Shown one piece after another: positions 32,937 to 41,690 of a stretch of 64,000 nucleotides of DNA (position 1 is the stretch's first letter; each line of letters starts with the position of its first letter). The position numbers and the translations under genes are program-made. The notes beneath the pieces were generated by a model. The model was not told the origin of the DNA and ran no database searches. It saw nothing but the letters and a program-made list of their open reading frames with translations. The stretch spans positions 1 through 64,000 of the forward strand of contig NZ_JBMDWJ010000197.1 in NCBI RefSeq assembly GCF_048595215.1, read 5' to 3'. The stretch is from Siphonobacter sp048595215 (lineage in GTDB: Bacteria > Bacteroidota > Bacteroidia > Cytophagales > Spirosomataceae).

Positions 32937-34109
32937 ATGAAATCCACTCGTCGTTACGACCTTGACTGGCTTCGCGTACTAGCCTTCGGTTTACTTATCT
33001 TTTTTCATGCGGGAATGTTCTTCAATTACTGGGGGTGGCACGTCAAAAACAACGTTCAGACGCACCTCATTGAATATCCCATGCGGTTCTCGAGTGCCTG
33101 GCGGATGGCCTTATTATTCATGATCTCTGGGATGGGGGTATACTGGGCTTTAGGGCGACGATCCGCGGGAGAATTTATCGGCGAACGAACCAAACGGATC
33201 TTTCTGCCGCTGGTCTTTGGTATGTTCGTCATTGTACCACCGCAAATTTTTTACGAACGACTTCAGCAGGGAGCCAGCTTTTCATACAGCGAATTTTATA
33301 AGACAGTCTTCGATTTTCAGCCCTATCCCAAAGGCAGTTTCAGCTGGCATCACTTATGGTATCTGATCTATCTGTTCTCGTACTCACTCATTGGGCTCCC
33401 CATTCTACTGTATCTGCGTAAACCTGCGGGACAGCGAGTAACGGCTAAGCTGGCTTCATTTTTCAGTAACCCGATCTGGTTGTTGGTACTACCTACCGTC
33501 TGGCACTGGTTAGCGGATTTTTTATTAGAGGAACGTTTTCCCACCACGAATGCTCTGGTAAACGACTGGCGGCAACACTGGCATTACTTTACGCTTTTTC
33601 TGACGGGATATGTGTTTTGTACGCAGCAACAATTCTGGGATACGCTGGCTCGGTACCGTTTCTTAACGCTTGGGTTGATGGTAGTGACGACTACGATCTT
33701 ATACGCCTTCTTCTGGATTGATCAGCCTAAGCTGGAAGGCTGGAATTATGAAGCCTATGCTCTTTTTCGAACTTTCAATGCCTGGACTTGCTTACTAACC
33801 ATCTTTGGTAACGCCTACTGCTACCTCAACTTCAACAATCGATTCCTGGCCTACGCCAATGAAGCGGTTTATCCCTTCTATATTTTGCATCAAACGATCA
33901 CAGTAGCTGCTGGTTACTATCTGGCTCCGCTGCTCATCGATTGGCCCGTAAAGTTTATTCTCTTGGCCGCAATTACGTTTTTCGGTTGCTGGATTTTATA
34001 CCACTTTATCATTCGGCACTTTGCATTTACCCGGTTGGTATTTGGAATGAAGCCGAAGGTGACGCGTATCCCGGCAGTAATCGAAAGCCCTAATGCCAAA
34101 AGCGTATAA
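32937..34109 (+). CDS. Membrane acyltransferase (acyltransferase-3/OpgC-like)
   Basis: A 390-residue polytopic membrane protein with about ten helices. The signature of the acyltransferase-3 family is at the N-terminus: RRYDLDWLRVLAFGLLIFFH, with the conserved Arg and the catalytic His in FFHAGMF. FSWHHLWYLIYLF follows in the middle. These enzymes put acetyl or succinyl groups on periplasmic or surface glycans. A CACTTTTG box at 32909 with TTG 18 bases upstream may be a weak promoter of its own. It ends at a strong hairpin. Confidence 0.85.
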   Translation: MKSTRRYDLDWLRVLAFGLLIFFHAGMFFNYWGWHVKNNVQTHLIEYPMRFSSAWRMALLFMISGMGVYWALGRRSAGEFIGERTKRIFLPLVFGMFVIVPPQIFYERLQQGASFSYSEFYKTVFDFQPYPKGSFSWHHLWYLIYLFSYSLIGLPILLYLRKPAGQRVTAKLASFFSNPIWLLVLPTVWHWLADFLLEERFPTTNALVNDWRQHWHYFTLFLTGYVFCTQQQFWDTLARYRFLTLGLMVVTTTILYAFFWIDQPKLEGWNYEAYALFRTFNAWTCLLTIFGNAYCYLNFNNRFLAYANEAVYPFYILHQTITVAAGYYLAPLLIDWPVKFILLAAITFFGCWILYHFIIRHFAFTRLVFGMKPKVTRIPAVIESPNAKSV

Positions 34110-34128
34110 TAGATCTGGTTATGGGTAT

Positions 34129-34170
34129 ACATGAAAGAGGAGAGCTTATCAAAGCTCTCCTCTTTCATGT
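34129..34170. terminator. Bidirectional terminator, 19-bp perfect stem
   Basis: Arms 34129-34147 and 34152-34170 with loop ATCA, between the convergent acyltransferase (stop 34109) and the 92-residue gene (stop 34184). Confidence 0.8.
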
Positions 34171-34183
34171 ATGCTAAGCTATA

Positions 34184-34462
34184 CTACGATACGGTATCCT
34201 CAGCGGGTACCAAGTTATTGTCTTTACTAAACTGATCGGTTCGGTCTGAAAATTCGGTATGTACAGCCGTTACCGCGTCGAGTGTTTCGGACATTTTAGT
34301 AAACAAATCCGAAACGCCGTCCTCTAGCGTTTTATCGTTCAATTCAATATTTTCAACTTCAATTTGACCGATCTTTTTGAGTACAGCTGTTTGGCTATTG
34401 CGAAGGTCGTCTAACTCACGAACGATCTTTTCCATTAATTCAAACTTTGCCAGTTTGTCCAT
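34184..34462 (-). CDS. Hypothetical helical protein (92 aa)
   Basis: A small acidic cytoplasmic protein. It is almost all helix and probably coiled coil (MDKLAKFELMEKIVRELDDL, LFTKMSETLDAVTAVHTEF). No family is recognised. It has no signal peptide. A strong terminator follows it, and the frame is the only good one in this stretch. Confidence 0.6.
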   Translation of the reverse strand: MDKLAKFELMEKIVRELDDLRNSQTAVLKKIGQIEVENIELNDKTLEDGVSDLFTKMSETLDAVTAVHTEFSDRTDQFSKDNNLVPAEDTVS

Positions 34463-34623
34463 AAGGCATTTTCGTTGGTATGAGTCATACCTAGTTAAAC
34501 CATCGTGCCAGCAATAGAGCTTGAGGACAAAAGATTGATTTCTAGTAATTTATGTTGTGGAGTTCCTTGTGAAAAGATAAAAATGTAGACAACTAACCTC
34601 AAAACGTACGAAAAATCGCCCAC

Positions 34624-34654
34624 AAAAAAAGGCCGGGATTTAGCCCCGGCCTTT
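34624..34654 (-). terminator. Rho-independent terminator of the 136-residue gene
   Basis: Stem AAAGGCCGGG / CCCGGCCTTT (34628-34637 / 34645-34654). Read on the minus strand it runs into seven T (34630-34624). Confidence 0.85.
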
Positions 34655-34656
34655 GG

Positions 34657-35067
34657 TTATTCATTTCCAACGTTAATATCATTGGTATCTTTCTTACTTC
34701 GACTAAGCTGATCGTTCGGATTAACAATTGAGGGTCGTCCCATCTTGTAATTCCTTGGCGACTGACTGGGATCCGTAGTAGCGTATCCCGTAACTGGAGG
34801 AGCCGGAATATTCAGTTTACCGTTGGTATTGTAAGGACGCTGGACTTTATAGTTTGCCGTCGATTGTAATCCGATGTTCTCACGTACTGAGCCATCCCGT
34901 TGGATGCTCACCCCTGACTCGGCATTCTGTATTTGTCTAGCTACAGCTGCTTTATTGGCGTGCTTATAGTTATGCGTAGAATAGCCGTGGTCTAAACGGG
35001 GTTTGGTCTGGGCAAAAGCTACGCTGACCAGTCCGGCCAGAATAGCGGTCATTATATAGCGTTTCAT
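34657..35067 (-). CDS. Hypothetical secreted protein (136 aa)
   Basis: An exported protein with signal peptide MKRYIMTAILAGLVSVAFAQ and a mature part rich in Asn, Tyr, Arg and Pro (STHNYKHANKAAVARQIQNA, NYKVQRPYNTNGKLNIPAPP). It shows no membrane helix and no cysteine, so it is periplasmic or released. I do not recognise the family. It is monocistronic, with its own promoter box at 35140 and a strong terminator. Confidence 0.65.
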   Translation of the reverse strand: MKRYIMTAILAGLVSVAFAQTKPRLDHGYSTHNYKHANKAAVARQIQNAESGVSIQRDGSVRENIGLQSTANYKVQRPYNTNGKLNIPAPPVTGYATTDPSQSPRNYKMGRPSIVNPNDQLSRSKKDTNDINVGNE

Positions 35068-35139
35068 GACTTGTTGCAGTTAAAACTAATTCAATGGTAC
35101 TGAAAAAAAGATGTACCATTTTCGAGGATGGCCTCTAAA

Positions 35140-35147
35140 CAAAGATA
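35140..35147 (-). promoter_or_regulatory. -7 promoter box of the 136-residue secreted protein gene
   Basis: TATCTTTG on the minus strand, a perfect TAnnTTTG, 72 bases before the start codon. No TTG at the expected distance. Confidence 0.5.
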
Positions 35148-35540
35148 GTAAATTAATTAGAATTTTCACAGTAATTTCCAGATAATATAGGATTATACCG
35201 CGAAAAAGAAACGTTTGTTTTTGTATGCGTTACAAGGATTTACTTTGGATTTTGTTCATTCGAACTTCAATTTTGAACTGATTTTACGCGAAAAATGAAA
35301 TTTTCGTAAAAAACAAGTTTCATAAATCCTTTTACAAAGAGATCTAAAAAATTTAATTCAGATTTAAGTTTTAGTGAATTCTAATACAATTCTAACCACT
35401 TTCTAATCTGTAACGAGCTGATAATGAGGAAATATGTCCCTTGGGGCGGGCTGAAAATTCTACGATTTGCAGCAAGGTTTGCGAAGTTTTGGAAAAGTTA
35501 ATTGCCTACCTTCGCAGTCTCAACTAATCAGTACGAAGCA
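35148..35540. other. AT-rich divergent intergenic region
   Basis: About 390 very AT-rich bases between the secreted-protein promoter and the cyclophilin gene. Close to the cyclophilin start lie TTTG (35488-35491) and TACCTTCG (35507-35514), a possible weak promoter with a short 15-base spacer. I saw no coding frame or repeat in the rest. Confidence 0.4.
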
Positions 35541-35984
35541 ATGGTAAAAGCCGAAATGCTTACCGATAAGGGTACAATGGTGATTGAACTCTTCGAAAAA
35601 GAGACGCCCATTACGGTAAAAAACTTTATCGATTTATCAGAAAAAGGATTCTATAACGGTGTAAAATTCCACCGCGTAATCCCTAATTTCATGGTTCAGG
35701 GTGGCGATCCTACCGGTACCGGTGCGGGTGGTCCGGGTTATACGATTCCCTGCGAAACGAAAGCCGAACGTCAGCGTCACGATCGTGGCGTCTTGTCAAT
35801 GGCTCACCGGGGCCCCAATACGGGCGGTAGCCAGTTTTTCATCTGCCACAACCGTTCGAACACGGCTCACCTCGATGGCGTGCACACGGCTTTTGGTCAG
35901 GTGATTGAAGGATTGGACATCGTGGATGACATCCGTCAGGGAGATACGATTCAGTCCGTGAAGATTGTTCGTGACGACGCGTAA
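35541..35984 (+). CDS. Peptidyl-prolyl cis-trans isomerase, cyclophilin type
   Basis: A 147-residue cytoplasmic cyclophilin that speeds proline isomerisation during folding. Family blocks are YNGVKFHRVIPNFMVQGGDP (catalytic Arg), GPGYTIPCE, GVLSMAHRGPNTGGSQFFIC and HLDGVHTAFGQVIEG. The start at 35541 (MVKAEMLTDKGTMVIELFEK) is chosen because the 13 codons before it lie in the promoter region. No signal peptide is seen. A strong terminator follows. Confidence 0.92.
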   Translation: MVKAEMLTDKGTMVIELFEKETPITVKNFIDLSEKGFYNGVKFHRVIPNFMVQGGDPTGTGAGGPGYTIPCETKAERQRHDRGVLSMAHRGPNTGGSQFFICHNRSNTAHLDGVHTAFGQVIEGLDIVDDIRQGDTIQSVKIVRDDA

Positions 35985-36006
35985 GGCGTAGCATACGACC
36001 TAAAGC

Positions 36007-36048
36007 AAAAGACCGAATGGTGTGAAGCCATTCGGTCTTTTCTTTTTT
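36007..36048. terminator. Bidirectional terminator between cyclophilin and S9 peptidase
   Basis: A perfect 14-bp stem AAAAGACCGAATGG / CCATTCGGTCTTTT (36007-36020 / 36028-36041), then CTTTTTT on the plus strand. It touches the stop codon of the convergent peptidase gene. Confidence 0.85.
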
Positions 36049-38890
36049 AACGCGTCGCCTTTGCTGAAGGCAGTGCCGCTGCGGGTTCCAGTCGCTGATT
36101 CACCCCTTTTTCAATCATGGGTAACCCTTCGACCATCCATTGCGGAGCTGGAGCATCCTTCAGGTAGTGATCCAAGTATTGCCACATGCGGATAGTCCAG
36201 TCTTTCTGGTTTTTACGCACGCGAAGACCGTGCTTCTCCGTGTTGTAGTTGAGCATCCAGGCGGGTTTACCCAGACGTTTCAGACCCACGTACAGCTCAA
36301 TGCCCTGATACCAGGGTACTGCGTCGTCTTCATCGTTGTGCAGGATCAGAGCCGGCGTTTGTACGTTGGGTAAATAAAACAGCGGCGAGTTATCGAGGTA
36401 CTGCTGCGGTTTTTCCCAAAGCGTACCACCGATGCGGCTTTGCGTATGCTCGTACTGAGCCTGACGACTCAGGCCCGTTCCCCAGCGGATACCGCCGTAG
36501 GCACTTGTCATGTTGGCGACGGGAGCACCCGGTACGGCCGTCTTGAACAGATTCGTTTTCGTAATCAGATACGCCGTCTGGTAGCCGCCCCAGCTATGGC
36601 CTACGATGCCCAGCCGCGTACGATCTACCCAGGGATTTTCCAGTAACTTCAATACACCGGGAATAATACAGCTGTAAGCACTCGGACCGGGATAGCCATC
36701 CTGATACACGATGTCCGGTACGAATACGATATACCCGTTGGAAACCGAGTACGCATAGTTGTTACGGGCACTCGCGGTCGGAGCGGGCGTTACGAAGTTG
36801 TGGATGTTATCCGATTCCTTTTCGTAGAAATACGTAATCATGGGGTACTTCTTCGTCGAATCGAAATCGTCGGGTTTGTAGAGCAATCCCTGTAGCGTTA
36901 CGCCATCGCCCGATACCCAGCTCACCATTTCCACCGTACCCCAGCGATAGGCTTTCGTCTGCTCGCCCAGGTTGGAGATCTTCCGAATATTTTTGAAGGA
37001 CAGGTCCGTGGCCATCAGGTCCGGATAATCCCGGAACGTAGTTTTCGTGAAAAGCAGATCATTCGTATTCTTCGCCTTGGTTACCATCGGACTGGCCGCG
37101 AAATCGCCTTGGTGTAGTACTGTCAGCGTTGAGCCCGACCATTGAGCGTAACCACTCGCTTTCGTCGTATGATCGAAGAGGTGAACTAACTGCGGTTTGG
37201 AAGGGTCAACCAGACCGCGATCTTCGGGATCAAGGTTGATGAAGCGATAGGTTTGCTTTACTTCCCGACCCTTGGTCAGTCGCGTCAGGCTAGTGGGATT
37301 CGCCGGATCTACCGTCCAAACATCGTACTTGTCGTAGATGTACAGCAGAGCATCACCTTTCGTCCAGCCGGTCGAGCCGTATCCCCGGGGGAAATCCGGA
37401 TGATCGTCGTCTTCGTCCGCGAATTTCCGGTCTTTGGTCAACTGAACAGTCTTGCCCGTAGCAATTCTGTGAGCAAACCAAGCCGTATCCGACAGGGAGA
37501 ACCAGTACGCATACTTGCCTTCGGGCGACATGCGGATGTTAGCCCGAATGTTTTCACCAATCAGTTTCTTTGAACCATCTTTCGTAGAAACTACGTACGC
37601 ATCGTTACGACTATTCCAGTCCCAGTGTTCGTGCGAGTACTTCAAATCCGAAAGAGCTACCACATAATCAGCGTTGCCATCAGCGACGGGCAGAATTTCG
37701 TCCATCTCCGTCATAGCCAGTTGCCGTAAGGCGTTCGTAGCCGGATCGTAAACGGCAGTGTACGAACGTTTCTTATCGCGTTCGGCGGTTACTTTCTGCT
37801 GCGGTTGCAGGGTACGGTCTTTCGGTCCCCACACTTCTACGTTTACCACTTCTTCGGGTAACATCGTTGTATCGGCTACGGCAGGAACGGGAGCGGTACC
37901 GAAGAACAGTTTCGAGCCGTTTTTGGCAAAAGCCAGCGGAGCATCGCCACTCACCAGCCAGCCTTTCGGACCGGGTTGATTGGCCTGATCCGCTACTTTG
38001 AGAGCCTGAGCCTGACCGGATTTCCAGTAGTACAACTGATGGTAATGCACCAACGATTTGGTGTTGGTATCGGGATCGGTTACGAAGGCGAGTTGGTCGC
38101 CGACTTCGTCGAAGCTGAGTTTCTTGGTCTTGCCTTTCGCTTCGAATATTTTCTGCGAAGAGCCGTTGGCCAGATCGATTACGTAAACACCGGGGAGCTT
38201 TACCGTACTGTCGTTGCCCGTAGTAACGTACGCCAGCCGTTTGCCATTTTTGCTGAAGGCATAATCCGTCACGAAGGAATAGGAAGTCTGCGTGCCCGAT
38301 TTTAGGTTTTTCAGGACAAGCTGATATCCATTTTCTTCGGACTCCTTTTTAGCGGGTTTGCGATTGGTACGGCGGGCGGTCGTATCGCGTTTGGCCGCGG
38401 GTGTTTCCAGCTGATAGGCTACGAATCCACCCGCTTTTTCGGGGAGAGCAAAGGAGGAGACCTTCGGGATTTTGGTAAGTTCACTGGTTTTCAGTGAATA
38501 AATACCCAGCGAATCTTTGGGCATGTCTTCCCGCTTTTTCTTCTTCCGCTTGGCATCGCGTACGACTGCGGCTTGCGGCTTGATTTTAAAAACGGCTACT
38601 TCCGAGTCGTAGCTGACCCGAATGTCGGCGGCTCGCTGAACGGAGTCAATTTTGCTCTTTTTCAGTCCGTAAAAAATCGCGTTACCATCGCCCTCCTGAG
38701 GGTTGGCGGTGTAAATGGCCCAGTCGCCATCGTTGGAGAGCGTACGGTACGTAATGGATTTCCAGCCGTCGTACACGCTGTGCGTGAGGGCTTTTTTAGG
38801 TAGGGACGGAGGAGTCGGTTTCTTCCCTTTTTTCTGGCCGTAGGCCATGCTGGTAAGGACCAGCAAAGGCAAGAGTAAGAGTTTTTTCAT
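36047..38890 (-). CDS. Secreted S9 family (prolyl oligopeptidase-type) peptidase
   Basis: A serine peptidase of 947 residues. The signal peptide MKKLLLLPLLVLTSMAYGQK is followed by an eight-bladed propeller-like region (about 40-640) and a C-terminal alpha/beta hydrolase domain. The catalytic Ser is in GIVGHSWGGYQTAYL, the Asp in LILHNDEDDAVPW and the His in NTEKHGLRVRK. It would act in the periplasm on peptides. The mature protein is longer than most S9 enzymes (650-800) because of insertions rich in Lys and Arg near residues 120-185. It stands alone in its transcript. Confidence 0.9.
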   Translation of the reverse strand: MKKLLLLPLLVLTSMAYGQKKGKKPTPPSLPKKALTHSVYDGWKSITYRTLSNDGDWAIYTANPQEGDGNAIFYGLKKSKIDSVQRAADIRVSYDSEVAVFKIKPQAAVVRDAKRKKKKREDMPKDSLGIYSLKTSELTKIPKVSSFALPEKAGGFVAYQLETPAAKRDTTARRTNRKPAKKESEENGYQLVLKNLKSGTQTSYSFVTDYAFSKNGKRLAYVTTGNDSTVKLPGVYVIDLANGSSQKIFEAKGKTKKLSFDEVGDQLAFVTDPDTNTKSLVHYHQLYYWKSGQAQALKVADQANQPGPKGWLVSGDAPLAFAKNGSKLFFGTAPVPAVADTTMLPEEVVNVEVWGPKDRTLQPQQKVTAERDKKRSYTAVYDPATNALRQLAMTEMDEILPVADGNADYVVALSDLKYSHEHWDWNSRNDAYVVSTKDGSKKLIGENIRANIRMSPEGKYAYWFSLSDTAWFAHRIATGKTVQLTKDRKFADEDDDHPDFPRGYGSTGWTKGDALLYIYDKYDVWTVDPANPTSLTRLTKGREVKQTYRFINLDPEDRGLVDPSKPQLVHLFDHTTKASGYAQWSGSTLTVLHQGDFAASPMVTKAKNTNDLLFTKTTFRDYPDLMATDLSFKNIRKISNLGEQTKAYRWGTVEMVSWVSGDGVTLQGLLYKPDDFDSTKKYPMITYFYEKESDNIHNFVTPAPTASARNNYAYSVSNGYIVFVPDIVYQDGYPGPSAYSCIIPGVLKLLENPWVDRTRLGIVGHSWGGYQTAYLITKTNLFKTAVPGAPVANMTSAYGGIRWGTGLSRQAQYEHTQSRIGGTLWEKPQQYLDNSPLFYLPNVQTPALILHNDEDDAVPWYQGIELYVGLKRLGKPAWMLNYNTEKHGLRVRKNQKDWTIRMWQYLDHYLKDAPAPQWMVEGLPMIEKGVNQRLEPAAALPSAKATR

Positions 38891-39091
38891 AGTGAGAATG
38901 AAACGATTTCTTTGCAATGAAGATACACCAAAGCCAGCCGTGAACTTTCAAGTCAGCGACTTTTCAGGCAAATCTCAAGACCAAAGCTGTAGGGGGCGTT
39001 TTATAATCTGGAATGGGTACTACTTTATACTCGAATAATGAAGTAAGTCGAATAATGGCTGTGTAATCATTTCCAATTGCTTATTCATGAA

Positions 39092-39124
39092 AGAAGCCGT
39101 AAAAGTCATGCTTTTACGGCTTCT
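39092..39124 (-). terminator. Terminator after the subtilase gene
   Basis: A perfect 14-bp stem AGAAGCCGTAAAAG / CTTTTACGGCTTCT with loop TCATG, 30 bases after the stop at 39154. On the minus strand it is followed by TTTCATG. Confidence 0.65.
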
Positions 39125-39153
39125 GGGTGTACTAGAGATAGATGCTGGATGTC

Positions 39154-40845
39154 CTACCATTTCAGCCAGCGGGCCGTGTAGTTCTCCGCGTCCCGTGAGA
39201 ATCGCAACAGGTACATACCCGAAGGCATCGGAAGCGATCCAATGGCAAGTTCAGCCCGGCGACCGGAAACTTGTCCTTCCCAGAAAATGCGTCCCTGCGT
39301 ATCCAGTAAGGTTACGGCGTACGTACGGTTTTGCTCGTTAAATGGCAACTCGGCGATGGGATTGCGGGAGCCACTCGTGGGATTAGGTACAATGCGTACG
39401 CCTTCTTTCTTGCGGAACGCCTGTACGGCCTGCTCCGCTCTCAGGTAGTTGGGTACACCGTAGCCCAGAAAGTTGTCCGGTTCTTCGTTCTTGTGAGCCG
39501 ATTGCTTGAGTAAGGAAATCACTTCCATGTTGGTCAGATACGGATACGCCTGCCAGAAACTAGTCGCCATACCCGCCAGCAGGGGCGAGGCATACGAAGT
39601 TCCACCGCCCGAAGCCAACTGTCCGTTGAGGGCATTGATGACTACATTACCGGAGCCCATGGCCGATAAATCGGGCTTCATGCGTCCATCCGCCGTTGGC
39701 CCGATGGAACTAAAGTTGGCCCGAGCCATGCGTGAGTCAACGGCTCCTACGGTAATGATGGAATCCGCATCCGCGGGTACGGTGATGTAACGCCAGGCAT
39801 CGCTGCCTTCGTTACCCGCCGCAACCACTACCAGAATACCCGTTTCAGCAGCCCATTTAGCGGCCCGGGTCGAAAGAGCCTTCTGGCCGTTCAGATCCTG
39901 ATAGGTATAGCTGGTAGCCGGATTGTCGAACGTCGAATAGCCTAAAGAAGAGTTGATCACGTCTACCCCCACGCTATCAGCGTATTCAGCAGCGGCTAGC
40001 CAAAAAGCTTCTTCCTGCCGTTTTTCGCCGGAATTGTCTTCCGTGTGAAGCAACAGATACGAGGCTTTATAAGCGGTACCAATTAATTGGCCCGGCAGGT
40101 AAGCCGCCATCAGGGAGAGTACACTGTTGCCGTGCGTACCCTGATCGTATACGTTGGCGTTATTCGCTACGAAATCGTAGGTGCCTAGAATCCGGTTTTC
40201 GTCAAACAGGTGTTTGAACGCCGCCTGTGTATTGACGCTCAGAAAGCCATTATCGATCACGCCTACCCACATGCCTTCGCCGTGGAAACCCCGGGCGTGC
40301 ATCGAGTCCACTCGCATCTGACCAATTTGAGCTTGAGAATACCCATAATCCAGAGCTTTGGGATTTTTTGGGGTAGAAGCAAGGGGAGACGCTTCCAGCG
40401 GTTGCAGGTGAGCCGACCAGGCTTTGCTGCCGCTACGAATGCCCGGCGTCGTGGTGACGGGTACTGCACTCAAAGGAACGTTACCATCATTACCGGCCAC
40501 GAAAGGCAGGGTTTTGATCTCTTCCAGTTGCTGAGGAGTACATTCAACGAGTACGCCATTGGCCCAACGGGTTTTGTACCAGACTTTCGCTCCTTTTTCC
40601 CGAACGGCCTGAATGTAGGTTGGATTAGGCGGCAGGTCGCGTTCAGAAACAACCAGATTTTGTTTGAAACGACGCTCAATGGAACGTTTGGATAGAAACT
40701 CTTGCGGGCGATTGACGTCGTAGGGTGAATTGGTTTTGTCCTTGAATACGACCAGATACTTGGCCGTCGTTTGGGCCTGAACCGAGAAAAATGCACACGC
40801 TAACAGTGCCGATAAACCAGCCCGAAGCCCTCTATTCTTTACCAT
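39154..40845 (-). CDS. S8 family subtilisin-like peptidase with type IX secretion sorting domain
   Basis: A secreted serine protease of 563 residues. The signal peptide MVKNRGLRAGLSALLACAFF is followed by an inhibitor-like propeptide (about 30-110) and the subtilase domain. The catalytic Asp is in WVGVIDNGFL, the His in YDQGTHGNSVLSLM and the Ser in GGGTSYASPLLAGMATSF. The C-terminal 80 residues (VRIVPNPTSGSRNP, YAVTLLDTQGRIFWEG, LPMPSGMYLLRFSRD) form a Por-type sorting domain, which sends proteins through the type IX system to the surface. The frame continues 18 codons upstream, but the signal peptide fixes the start. It overlaps the lipoprotein gene by 14 bases. Confidence 0.92.
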   Translation of the reverse strand: MVKNRGLRAGLSALLACAFFSVQAQTTAKYLVVFKDKTNSPYDVNRPQEFLSKRSIERRFKQNLVVSERDLPPNPTYIQAVREKGAKVWYKTRWANGVLVECTPQQLEEIKTLPFVAGNDGNVPLSAVPVTTTPGIRSGSKAWSAHLQPLEASPLASTPKNPKALDYGYSQAQIGQMRVDSMHARGFHGEGMWVGVIDNGFLSVNTQAAFKHLFDENRILGTYDFVANNANVYDQGTHGNSVLSLMAAYLPGQLIGTAYKASYLLLHTEDNSGEKRQEEAFWLAAAEYADSVGVDVINSSLGYSTFDNPATSYTYQDLNGQKALSTRAAKWAAETGILVVVAAGNEGSDAWRYITVPADADSIITVGAVDSRMARANFSSIGPTADGRMKPDLSAMGSGNVVINALNGQLASGGGTSYASPLLAGMATSFWQAYPYLTNMEVISLLKQSAHKNEEPDNFLGYGVPNYLRAEQAVQAFRKKEGVRIVPNPTSGSRNPIAELPFNEQNRTYAVTLLDTQGRIFWEGQVSGRRAELAIGSLPMPSGMYLLRFSRDAENYTARWLKW

Positions 40846-41512
40846 AACTAGATATTTGCTGAATGAAGCGAGTTCCAAAATCAATTTTATTCTGACCAAA
40901 GCAATCGCCGGACTGGCAGTAATACAGTTCCGTACGTTCCCGGTAAATCAGTCCGACTCCTTTGGCGTATATTTCTTTACGATTTACGAAATCAATGGCT
41001 GATACTTTGTTCTCCTGTACGACCGTCAGCGTTTTAGAAAAATCGTTTGTGCCGATTTTTAGTGGTTCGTCCAGTTGAGTCACCTCGTATTCGTCCGGGT
41101 CATTACTATTCAAAACGTTGCCGTTCCAGGTTTGTTTAACATAGATCGGGAACCAGAGTTTTACGTAGGGTACGTTGTTTTCCGTGCGAATGGCCTGATT
41201 CAGGGTTCGACGAGCCGTCCATACGGAATCAATGGCCCAGGTCTGCTGCTGGTTAGTACGGCGGTAGCGTTCGAGGCGGAAGGAGGGTTCGCCGTCTAAT
41301 CCCGTAAAGGCGTCCGCTACGAGTTCTTTAATCTGATACTGTGACCGTACCGAATCCTGAGCCAGGGCGTACTGCGTTTGAGTGACATCGTAAATAATAA
41401 AATTGCCTTTTTCGAGTGGGAAGTAATCGTAAGCGGTTGCCGGTTCGGTTTCGGCGGGCTTACAAGACCAGACACTCAACGCAAGGAATAAGACAGCGTA
41501 TAACTTTTTCAT
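40832..41512 (-). CDS. Hypothetical lipoprotein (226 aa)
   Basis: A lipoprotein with signal MKKLYAVLFLALSVWSC, where the Cys is the lipidation site. The mature part (AYDYFPLEKGNFIIYDVTQT, RRTNQQQTWAIDSVWTARRT, AKGVGLIYRERTELYYCQSG) is beta-rich with many Tyr and Trp. I do not recognise a named family; similar lipoproteins with a YxPLxxGNxWxY start are common in Bacteroidota. Its last 14 bases overlap the start of the subtilase gene, so the two are translated together and may work together at the cell surface. Confidence 0.72.
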   Translation of the reverse strand: MKKLYAVLFLALSVWSCKPAETEPATAYDYFPLEKGNFIIYDVTQTQYALAQDSVRSQYQIKELVADAFTGLDGEPSFRLERYRRTNQQQTWAIDSVWTARRTLNQAIRTENNVPYVKLWFPIYVKQTWNGNVLNSNDPDEYEVTQLDEPLKIGTNDFSKTLTVVQENKVSAIDFVNRKEIYAKGVGLIYRERTELYYCQSGDCFGQNKIDFGTRFIQQISSYGKE

Positions 41513-41593
41513 ACAGAGGGATGGAGATAGAGTAATTAGGTGGGTATTGAACGATGATTAAAACGAAAATTAAAGGTACTGTTTTCTTGTAAC

Positions 41594-41646
41594 GTTAAAA
41601 AAGTTTGAAAGCATGTATACGAGCTACACGTTTCAAACTTTTTAAC
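41594..41646. repeat. Inverted repeat downstream of guaA
   Basis: Arm GTTAAAAAAGTTTGAAA (41594-41610) pairs with TTTCAAACTTTTTAAC (41631-41646) with one bulged base and a 20-base loop. It follows the guaA terminator on the minus strand as a second hairpin. Confidence 0.5.
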
Positions 41647-41680
41647 AAAAACGAAAAGCCGGAGCAAAGCCTCCGGCTTT
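41645..41680 (-). terminator. Rho-independent terminator of guaA
   Basis: Stem AAAGCCGGAG / CTCCGGCTTT (41655-41664 / 41671-41680). On the minus strand it is followed by TCGTTTTTG. Confidence 0.85.
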
Positions 41681-41690
41681 CGTAGTATGA

